64,000 nt of DNA from an uncultured Erysipelotrichaceae bacterium (lineage in GTDB: Bacteria; Bacillota_I; Bacilli_A; RFN20; CAG-826): the NCBI GenBank assembly GCA_900314865.1, contig OMWW01000005.1, forward strand, positions 1-64,000, written 5' to 3'. Positions 43,841 through 51,365 of the stretch are shown piece after piece (positions within the stretch are counted from its first letter, which is position 1; every line of letters begins with the position of its first letter). The position numbers were made by a program, and so were the translations under genes. The notes beneath the pieces were generated by a model. The model saw only the letters and a list, made by a program, of their open reading frames with translations, was not told the DNA's origin and made no database searches.

Positions 43841-44534
43841 TTCCTCCATCTACTTGTTCTTCTTTTTTAACTTTGAAAAACTTATTAAATAAAGCGATAT
43901 ATAAGCTTGAAATGAATAAAATTAATAAGATTGCTCCAATGATATCAGTAGCCCAGTGTTTAAGAGTTAATAAACGAGTATAGATAATACCAACACAAAT
44001 AAGCGCAGTGGCTAAATAGCCAATATATTTAAGCCAGCTCTTATCTTCATCTAAATTAAGCATTTCAAGAGCGGTATAAATGTTAACAATAAATAATGAA
44101 CAACCAATAAAGACATGGCTACTTGGATAGCTACATTTAAGTCCTTCAGTTAAATCTGGGGAATAGTTAACTTTAATGATTTCAAATAAGAGATACGCAA
44201 TAGCGATGAAAACATATGTAGCCGCCAACAAATAAAGGCGATAATCGACCTTTAGAAGTGATTTTCTTCTAATCCATTGATAAATACCAATAAGAGCGAA
44301 AATACCGCTTATACCAATGCCTACATAAAGAAGTAAGTCACTAATCTTTTTAGTGGAAGACATTCTGTTTTGTCTAACAACCCATTCACCGACTTCATAA
44401 TTGAAATGATGGAAGCCGATTTTAAAATTACCAATTGCTTCATAATGAACATCAACTGTCTTCACCATAATTGTAAATACAATAAAGATGAGTAAGAAGA
44501 TAGTTGGAACTAACAAATATAGATATTTTTTCAT
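43833..44534 (-). CDS. PAP2-family membrane phosphatase
   Basis: Six hydrophobic segments with the PAP2 motifs YPSSHVFIG (motif 2, with His) and R-LLTLKHWATDIIGA (motif 3, with catalytic His and Asp). The family dephosphorylates phosphatidate, undecaprenyl-diphosphate or related lipids on the outer face of the membrane. No Shine-Dalgarno is present; the ATG is separated from a large hairpin by only TTTTCTTT. It is first in the lipid operon. Which phospholipid it uses cannot be told. Confidence 0.85.
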   Translation of the reverse strand: MKKYLYLLVPTIFLLIFIVFTIMVKTVDVHYEAIGNFKIGFHHFNYEVGEWVVRQNRMSSTKKISDLLLYVGIGISGIFALIGIYQWIRRKSLLKVDYRLYLLAATYVFIAIAYLLFEIIKVNYSPDLTEGLKCSYPSSHVFIGCSLFIVNIYTALEMLNLDEDKSWLKYIGYLATALICVGIIYTRLLTLKHWATDIIGAILLILFISSLYIALFNKFFKVKKEEQVDGGIE

Positions 44535-44540
44535 AAAGAA

Positions 44541-44595
44541 AACCCTATTATATTAACTCACACTTCGCGTTTGCGTGCAAGTAAATAATAGGGTT
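44541..44595 (-). terminator. Long hairpin ending against the PAP2 start codon
   Basis: AACCCTATTA (44541-44550) and TAATAGGGTT (44586-44595) are perfect inverted repeats. An inner ACTT-CGCG/CGTG-AAGT stem extends the fold. TTTTCTTT follows on the minus strand, then the ATG of the PAP2 gene. It fits as terminator of the 44643 gene and as a block on PAP2 expression. Confidence 0.75.
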
Positions 44596-44642
44596 AGTCT
44601 ATAAGATTTTAGGTATTTGTCATCAAAGATGACATCTATCTA

Positions 44643-47600
44643 TTAAAGGTTGGAGAATCTTAAGCTATTGTCTCCCCAAGACATAGCGCTATATGGATCG
44701 TTAACTGTGGCGGTGAAATTCTTACCGTCAATGCCTTCAAAGACACTATTAACGTTATTCCAAATTGTAGCGTTAGAGATGCTAGCTTCATCAAGAGATA
44801 GAGCAACTGTGGCTTTTAATTCAGTAACGAGATTGACTTTTAAGGTTGCGCTTAATGATGAGAGGTTATCTTCACCATTAACTCTCTTGGTCTTGATTGT
44901 GGCTTCGACAGTCTTAAGAGCGTCAACACCAGTTAATTCGTTGAGGTTCATGCCAACTTTAATGGTATGGACTGTAGAGGCGTTGCTACCACTTGTGGTG
45001 CAGCTGAATCCTGTTGAAGTTAATGCATTACCGAAGTTACCAGCGGCTTTTTCACTACTACTTGTAGTAAATCTACCAACTAAGCTAACTGTGCCTTCGG
45101 TTAAGCCGACCATTGTACCGAGTAAGTAGTCCATGATGTTGTCAAGGAAGTTCTTGCTATCGGTCTTGTATTGTTTGAGTCTGGTATCCTTATATTTCTT
45201 ACCTAAGCCGAAGAAGGAAGTATATCTATCGGTTCTTCTTCTGATATTGAAGTAACCACCGACTTTATCTTCGCTTTGATCAGAGTAAGTAGCGAATGTA
45301 AATTCAGTTAAGTGAGCGGTTGAATATAAAGCTTCGTAGTCTTGAGAAACACCAAGGATAACTGGCATTCCAGAAAGCGTACCATATAATTTAACTTTTT
45401 CACCATCAACTTTGATGTAGCATTCCATTGATAAGTCGATATCAACAACAACTTTAGTTTCCGCGTGAATGTCTGCGCTTAAATGATAGAAATTATTCTT
45501 AGTGGTATTAATACCAACTTGTAATAATGTCTTGATACCATCAAGTGGCATATAGGACTTACTTCTATCGATTTGAGCATCTTCAACACTGGAAGAATTA
45601 TAGTCAACTAAATTGATGTTTAAGTTAATGGTTTTAACATTGTCGCCACCAAGTTTGAAGTCGACAAGTTTGATACCACTAATCTTGCTATCCGCATCAA
45701 ATAAGATATCAATTCTAATTGGAGAAGAGGCATTGATACCGAATAAAGAGGCACCAACAACAATTCTTAAGCCTTTTTGTCCGCCTTCGTCGAATTGAGC
45801 GATGCTTTGGACAACTTCGTCACCAGCAAGTCTCACGTAATCTCTTTGGTCAATGATATTAACTAATTCATTAACACCTAAGAGTTCGGTGATAGGAGCG
45901 ACGAATTTCTTAAATTTCATGTCATCTTTTGCATCATCAACGAATGTCATGACGATATCCATAATATCGGAAAGAGTTTGAATCTTAACTTGACCTTCAA
46001 CTTTTTCGGCGTGGTTATCGTTGTTATACGCAAACTTGATTAAGTTTTCGTTTGGTTCATCCACTTCGTGTTCAAGGTGGTTATCAACATCAAGAGCAAT
46101 CTTATGAGTTGTCCATAAGCTACCTGCATGATATTTGTATTGATCTAAATAGAGAACACCAAATCCGGCTTTGACATCTTCTGTGTTATCAAATTTAGCG
46201 TTACCTCTAATACCTAAGCCTAAGCCTTCTTCATCTAAGACAGAACCACTAATGGTGAATCCTGCTTTTGGAGTTCTGACTAAGTCAGCAGCTTGATCTA
46301 AGACAGATGGGACAAATGATAAGGTATCAAATGTCGCAGCTTCTTCATCACTGATTTCTCTATAAGCATTGAAGTTACCGCTGTTAACATCAAGGTCTAA
46401 GGCATAGCTACCAAATTGAATTCCAGTAGCATCAACGTCTAAGACGTCATGAGTTTCTTCTTTAGAAGAATCTAAGACAATATCAACACGAGCATTTTCA
46501 CCAATATTTAAACTTGATAAGTCTAAACCAACAGTGATGGTCTTGTCGTCGTTTTCAAGGGTTTCTAACATATCAAGAACAAATGAGAAGTCACCTTTCT
46601 TGATGTTTTCACCGATACCATCATCATCTAATAAAGATGAGAATAATGTGGATAAGGAAGCATTGTCTTCATTACCACTGATGGCAGCGAGTAAGTTTGG
46701 AACTTTTTCCATGATGGCGTTAGCGGTTTCAGTATCGATAACAGCCTTCATGACTGATTTGTATCCACCTAAACCATCATCTTTTTCATTGAAAACAATG
46801 AAACCACTTTCTTCTTGGTAAGCAAAGATGAGGTTAGCGTATTTAACATCATTTTGTCCGAATAAATCTAATTGTAAATTGAAGGAAACATCATCTTTTA
46901 ATTTTTCGAGAATGGTTCTTTCATCGTTATCAATTTTTGGATCAGTAGATTCTTGTCCGAAATATTTACTGAAATCTAAGATTTTGGTGAAGTCAGCGTT
47001 AACGGAACCTTCTACTCTAGCGATATCGCCTTCATCAGGAACATCAACACCACTAACTTTCTTTGTACCTTTGTAATCTAAATCAGCAGCAAAGTTAATT
47101 CCGATTTTTTGTTCATCTTCTTTGAAGAATTTGACTAATTTGTTTAACCATCCACTGTAATTGAACATTTCGTAATATGTGTAATTTGGGTGTCTGGTGT
47201 CAGGAGTGACAAAATCTTCAATTGCTAAATACTCAAAATCAATAGAACCACCGAGTTTGAAATCCTTGAATGTTTGGTTACTACCAAGATCAACAGATTT
47301 CAATGTGTAATCAGCGGTAGAAATGATTTCAATATGTAATGTTTCAGATTTGATGACTTCTTTTGTTTCAGGATCTTTTTCATCAAAAGTAACATTGATT
47401 GGGAAGACTCTTTCATCGTTTCTGATTTCTTCTTCACCAATGGAGAATCCCATGGCAGAGGTTGAATCTGGATCAACTTCAGTGAGTTTGGAAACTAATT
47501 CACTGATGTCAAAATTTGTGTTGATCTTATCTTTGATAAGTTCATTCAAATCATCATAGAGGGTTTCGTAATCAAAACCTTGTGTTTCCATTAAATCATC

Positions 47601-48095
47601 TAATACATCCCATAAGTTATACGCAGACATATCAGACATCTTAAGTCTTAAATCTTTGAGGCCAAAATAGGCAACTCTATTAAAGAAGCCAACTTCAAGT
47701 GGTAAATTCTTACCATTGTAATCAATATCAGCTTCTAAGTTGAAATTGATATCACTTAAGCTTCTAACTCTAAGATCAAGTTCGCCATTAACGTTTAAAG
47801 TGTTATAAACAGTCGAATCACTTAATTTGTAGGCAAAGTTGATGTTGTTGAGGTGAGCTTTCATGAATTTTTCAACATCTTGTTCTTCTTCATTTTCGTT
47901 CAAACCGACGTCCTCTTGAAGTTTTTCAAGGAACTTTTCAAAGCCAGAAACTTGAGCTTGTTGAACTTCGATGGATAAGAACTTAGTTCTGTTAGGGGTT
48001 AAAAGGTAACCACCAACAATAGTACCTAGAAAAGTAACAGTACCAACAGTAGTCTTGGCTAATCTAGATAATCTTTTCTTTGTTTTTTCCTTCAT
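44643..48095 (-). CDS. Giant membrane-anchored extracytoplasmic protein (1150 residues)
   Basis: A basic N-terminus and one hydrophobic segment (14-32) anchor a long beta-rich outer region with many asparagine/aspartate strands, e.g. LEADIDYNGKNLPLEVGFF, SINFAADLDYKGTKKV-type and LNLNINLVDYNSSS-type stretches. The repeated theme 'D-Y-x-G-x-K' suggests tandem lipid-binding-like or adhesin-like beta domains, but no family was recognised. GGAAGGAG lies 7 nt before the ATG. The 48110 gene ends 14 nt upstream, so the two form an operon. Confidence 0.7.
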   Translation of the reverse strand: MKEKTKKRLSRLAKTTVGTVTFLGTIVGGYLLTPNRTKFLSIEVQQAQVSGFEKFLEKLQEDVGLNENEEEQDVEKFMKAHLNNINFAYKLSDSTVYNTLNVNGELDLRVRSLSDINFNLEADIDYNGKNLPLEVGFFNRVAYFGLKDLRLKMSDMSAYNLWDVLDDLMETQGFDYETLYDDLNELIKDKINTNFDISELVSKLTEVDPDSTSAMGFSIGEEEIRNDERVFPINVTFDEKDPETKEVIKSETLHIEIISTADYTLKSVDLGSNQTFKDFKLGGSIDFEYLAIEDFVTPDTRHPNYTYYEMFNYSGWLNKLVKFFKEDEQKIGINFAADLDYKGTKKVSGVDVPDEGDIARVEGSVNADFTKILDFSKYFGQESTDPKIDNDERTILEKLKDDVSFNLQLDLFGQNDVKYANLIFAYQEESGFIVFNEKDDGLGGYKSVMKAVIDTETANAIMEKVPNLLAAISGNEDNASLSTLFSSLLDDDGIGENIKKGDFSFVLDMLETLENDDKTITVGLDLSSLNIGENARVDIVLDSSKEETHDVLDVDATGIQFGSYALDLDVNSGNFNAYREISDEEAATFDTLSFVPSVLDQAADLVRTPKAGFTISGSVLDEEGLGLGIRGNAKFDNTEDVKAGFGVLYLDQYKYHAGSLWTTHKIALDVDNHLEHEVDEPNENLIKFAYNNDNHAEKVEGQVKIQTLSDIMDIVMTFVDDAKDDMKFKKFVAPITELLGVNELVNIIDQRDYVRLAGDEVVQSIAQFDEGGQKGLRIVVGASLFGINASSPIRIDILFDADSKISGIKLVDFKLGGDNVKTINLNINLVDYNSSSVEDAQIDRSKSYMPLDGIKTLLQVGINTTKNNFYHLSADIHAETKVVVDIDLSMECYIKVDGEKVKLYGTLSGMPVILGVSQDYEALYSTAHLTEFTFATYSDQSEDKVGGYFNIRRRTDRYTSFFGLGKKYKDTRLKQYKTDSKNFLDNIMDYLLGTMVGLTEGTVSLVGRFTTSSSEKAAGNFGNALTSTGFSCTTSGSNASTVHTIKVGMNLNELTGVDALKTVEATIKTKRVNGEDNLSSLSATLKVNLVTELKATVALSLDEASISNATIWNNVNSVFEGIDGKNFTATVNDPYSAMSWGDNSLRFSNL

Positions 48096-48109
48096 ACTTT
48101 TTCTCCTTC

Positions 48110-48994
48110 CTAAACCTTATAAACGATAGGTTCGTTATATTTTGGAATGTTAGTTTCTTCGTTTGCGTGATAGTAATACGTAATATCCGCATCTACAGGG
48201 GCAGGCACTGGTATGCTCGCCTTCGTAGCCGTATATTTTTCCTCCAAATGTAATGACTTTAAGTACAAATCCTTCGTAAACGTATATACGTGATGTACTT
48301 GAGTAAATGGAGGTAAAGAGGATAACCCTGAGATGTTCTGCATCTGAATCTTGTAATAATAAGTTGAGATTGAATTATCGAGGTCAAGCGTGATTTTGAT
48401 TTCGTTGCTTGTTTCCTCTTTCTTACTACTCACAACTGTCTTATTAGAGATAATGTAGATGAACATTTCATCGAGCGACTTTCCAAATCTTGCTTTATAG
48501 TCACCTTTGCTCATTGGAGTGTAACTACTTGGATAATTACCAGTCTCAACAGAACAGTCATCCGTGTGCATGTAATCAATGTTACCATCGACCCCGTGTT
48601 GGATTGCTCTATCTGCTAGCGACACCATACTTGAGAAGGAAATTGATTCCTCGAAGTATTCATCACCAACTTTGATTTGAGCATTTCTTACGGTTTGCCC
48701 AACTCCCATAGCGTTTGCGACGCCAATACCGATTGAATAACTGTTCTCACATCTCTTATATTTTTCAAGTCCGATATTCACAATGTCAGAGTTAGTCATC
48801 TCTCTTGTGATACCTTTCTCTAAATATTGAGTGTAGAGTCCTTGAACATCATCTCGATATTCATCTGGGGAGAATCCTGGTGGATATACTTCTTCAATTG
48901 GACCCATGGTTCTTTTGAGAATTATTCCACCGGATGCGCCGGCTATTCCAGTAATACCAACGATCAGTAAGTAACTTAGAAGAGTTTTGTTCAT
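48110..48994 (-). CDS. Membrane-anchored extracytoplasmic protein (294 residues)
   Basis: N-terminal hydrophobic segment (5-26) with a Gly-rich GITGIAGASGG stretch, then an exported domain containing MTNSDIVNIGLEKYKRCENSYSIGIGVANAMG and a C-terminal YHANEETNIPKYNEPIVYKV. Only three Cys and no catalytic motif. The ATG at 48994 has GGAGG 6 nt upstream; an ATG two codons earlier overlaps that site. It leads the operon with the 1150-residue protein, so they probably act together. Opposite to the XRE gene. Confidence 0.68.
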   Translation of the reverse strand: MNKTLLSYLLIVGITGIAGASGGIILKRTMGPIEEVYPPGFSPDEYRDDVQGLYTQYLEKGITREMTNSDIVNIGLEKYKRCENSYSIGIGVANAMGVGQTVRNAQIKVGDEYFEESISFSSMVSLADRAIQHGVDGNIDYMHTDDCSVETGNYPSSYTPMSKGDYKARFGKSLDEMFIYIISNKTVVSSKKEETSNEIKITLDLDNSISTYYYKIQMQNISGLSSLPPFTQVHHVYTFTKDLYLKSLHLEEKYTATKASIPVPAPVDADITYYYHANEETNIPKYNEPIVYKV

Positions 48995-49063
48995 TCGCAT
49001 CCTCCGGGCAAAATTATATATACGTGTAAATACATATGCGCTCTAAACGTTTCGGAAGATTCC

Positions 49064-49108
49064 TGAGAGTTGAGAATTTACTCTCATATTTTGAGAATTT
49101 GAGAATTT
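49064..49108. promoter_or_regulatory. Triple direct repeat plus inverted repeat in the divergent control region
   Basis: TTGAGAATTT occurs at 49070-49079, 49091-49100 and 49099-49108. TGAGAGT (49064-49070) and ACTCTCA (49080-49086) form a perfect inverted repeat around the first copy. The cluster lies between the XRE gene and the 48110-44643 operon and is a likely operator for one or both. Confidence 0.55.
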
Positions 49109-49145
49109 CATGGGGTTTCTTTCGCGTAAAAAATTCTATTTTCAC

Positions 49146-49173
49146 TTGAAATATATTTTTAAAGATTTATATT
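49146..49173 (+). promoter_or_regulatory. Leaderless promoter of the XRE regulator
   Basis: -35 TTGAAA (49146-49151), 16-bp spacer, -10 TATATT (49168-49173), then exactly 6 nt to the ATG. Confidence 0.65.
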
Positions 49174-49179
49174 ATTTAT

Positions 49180-49785
49180 ATGGAAAATTTAGGAAAAACT
49201 ATCGGAAATAACCTCATTCACCTACGAAAAAAGGCTGGTTTAACCCAGTTAGAATTCGGTGAAAAATTCTCTTATTCAGATAAAACTGTATCTAAATGGG
49301 AACAGGGAGATATCATCCCAAGCGTTGAGAATTTAAAGTCAATCGCAGACTATTATGGAGTGTCTGTCGACTTCATTTTAAACGAGCACAGAAACGAAGA
49401 AGACTTCAAAAAAATTGTTAAAGGAACACCAAATTATAGAAACAAAATTGTTATTATTTTGATGTTCATTATGGTGATTTTTTCTATCGCTACTGTTGTT
49501 TATGTAGCATCAATCTTTGACTTTAAAACCGCTAATCCAAACGAAAACAGATATTGGTCTGCATATTTCTGGGCTATTCCAGCTTCATTCCTTCTTTTAA
49601 CTTTATATACGATGAGAATCTTCAAATCAAAAAAATGGACCATTATTTACCTTTCTTTAGCGGTATGGACCATTCTTTTAGCAGCGTATGTTACCTTCTT
49701 ATATAAAGGTAATTATTGGTTCTTATTCTTTATTGGATTACCAGTACAGATAATATTTATATTAATGTTCTACTTAAAGCAGTAA
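49180..49785 (+). CDS. Membrane-anchored XRE-family transcriptional regulator
   Basis: Residues 6-65 are a Cro/CI helix-turn-helix (IGNNLIHLRKKAGLTQLEFGEKF and KTVSKWEQGDIIPSVENLKSIADYYGVSVDFIL). Four hydrophobic segments follow (about 87-108, 122-141, 150-170 and 175-197), so the DNA-binding domain is tied to the membrane. Such proteins may sense envelope state. No Shine-Dalgarno; the message should be leaderless. It is divergent from the large surface-protein operon, with repeats between them as candidate binding sites, and converges end to end with the M6 protease gene. Confidence 0.88.
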   Translation: MENLGKTIGNNLIHLRKKAGLTQLEFGEKFSYSDKTVSKWEQGDIIPSVENLKSIADYYGVSVDFILNEHRNEEDFKKIVKGTPNYRNKIVIILMFIMVIFSIATVVYVASIFDFKTANPNENRYWSAYFWAIPASFLLLTLYTMRIFKSKKWTIIYLSLAVWTILLAAYVTFLYKGNYWFLFFIGLPVQIIFILMFYLKQ

Positions 49786-51354
49786 CTATTTAACTGTTAC
49801 TGTGATTGTCATTTCACCATTAGGAGAAATATTATTGATGGCCACTTCCCAATTAAAGGTTTGGCCATTATTTAATTTATGGCTTGAACCATTAACAAAT
49901 TGTTTATAATAGTCACTCATTTTAAATACATCACCAGAGGTGAATAAATCACTATTGCTAATTGTTTTATTGCTCTTATATGTCTCAATTTTGCTCTTTC
50001 TAATTAACTGCAAAGTATTGTAATAATATGATCCTGCAACATTAGTGGCTTTATCACCAGATGTTGAATTGCTTGTTGCAGGAACAATATTCCCACTATC
50101 AGGGTTATTTGTTATATTTCCGTATTTTGGATTGCCTCTTTCATCTAAAGCAAAGACAGAGAACATTCTCGCATCAACATGCCAAATACGTGCACCATGA
50201 TAATTTGGGCCTTTATTGTTATCCGCATAAGAATATAAGACATCATGCTCATTTAAACCAATAGGGGCGTAATATTCTATAAGAATATATTCATCAAATG
50301 GAGATGAATAATAAGTAGGAGAAAGTAAAACACATTCTCCACCTTGAGCCAAATTCTTAAAGGTTAAAGTGCATGATTCTTTAACAACGTATGGAGTAAC
50401 CCAACCTAAAGCAATTTTTGAGAAAGCATCATGATCTCCTATATTACCGTCTTGCATGGAAAAGAAGCCTGCTGGTTGAGTTTGATATGAGTAGTCATAA
50501 TAATCCACTAACCCTAAAATATGTCCCATTTCATGGATAAATGTATGCGCATCAATAAGTAGATTCTTAGTGTCTCCATGTCCATATTCAGTTTTTCCGG
50601 TTTTCGCTAAAGCGGTTTCACCACTTGAATACAAAAAATCATAACTCGCCCAGAAGAATGCGTTAGGGCCAGGATTATTGACATTTCTTAAGCTTCCGTT
50701 TTGTAACCAATAAGCATATGCCCATAAGTTTGAAGCTTCCTTGATTAAGAGTTGTTCACAATCAGGACAGCCATAGATAAGCATCACACCATCTAAATAG
50801 CCATCTCCATCTTGGTCAAAATCTTTTAGATTTTCTAGATTGTTAGATGTTTTATACCATTCGACAGCTTTTTTAACTAAATAGTTGGTTTCATTTCCAC
50901 CATAAACTTCATCATAATAATCAGTAGAAGGTTTATTGCATTCATACCATTCAGAAACTTCACCAATGATATTAAGCTTGTTGTATGAGTCCTTTTTGTA
51001 ATAAGTAGAGACACTTTCCCATCCAGTTTGTTCTTCATTACCAAAATAAGATAGACGAATATCTTCTCTAATAATTTCTTTATTTGCAGGATCTATATAA
51101 TCTGAAGAGTCAGTAAACCAAATAGGAATAACTAAAAGTTTGCTGTTACCTTTATTAGGTGAATAATTCACTTCATATAAATTACTTTCACCGACATCTT
51201 TATAAGTAAAGATAGAAGCGGCTTTATCCACTCCTTGATCGGTAGGAATATATATGACTGTAGTTCTTGATGGCTTACTAGGAGTGCTATTCGAGCCGCA
51301 AGAAATACAAAGTATTGTTAATAAAGATAAACTAAGAACAAACTTCCTTTGCAT
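49786..51354 (-). CDS. M6-family metalloprotease lipoprotein
   Basis: Predicted zinc protease on the cell surface. Lipobox CISC (Cys19). The active site HEMGHILGLVD (His274, Glu275, His278, Asp284) matches the HExxHxxGxxD metzincin-like pattern of immune inhibitor A and other M6 members. DFDQDGDGYLDG (178-189) is a calcium-loop type motif. It starts 12 nt after the 51366 gene without a visible Shine-Dalgarno, so translation may be coupled. Host protein or peptide substrates are inferred. Confidence 0.87.
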   Translation of the reverse strand: MQRKFVLSLSLLTILCISCGSNSTPSKPSRTTVIYIPTDQGVDKAASIFTYKDVGESNLYEVNYSPNKGNSKLLVIPIWFTDSSDYIDPANKEIIREDIRLSYFGNEEQTGWESVSTYYKKDSYNKLNIIGEVSEWYECNKPSTDYYDEVYGGNETNYLVKKAVEWYKTSNNLENLKDFDQDGDGYLDGVMLIYGCPDCEQLLIKEASNLWAYAYWLQNGSLRNVNNPGPNAFFWASYDFLYSSGETALAKTGKTEYGHGDTKNLLIDAHTFIHEMGHILGLVDYYDYSYQTQPAGFFSMQDGNIGDHDAFSKIALGWVTPYVVKESCTLTFKNLAQGGECVLLSPTYYSSPFDEYILIEYYAPIGLNEHDVLYSYADNNKGPNYHGARIWHVDARMFSVFALDERGNPKYGNITNNPDSGNIVPATSNSTSGDKATNVAGSYYYNTLQLIRKSKIETYKSNKTISNSDLFTSGDVFKMSDYYKQFVNGSSHKLNNGQTFNWEVAINNISPNGEMTITVTVK

Positions 51355-51365
51355 AAATGTTGTAA

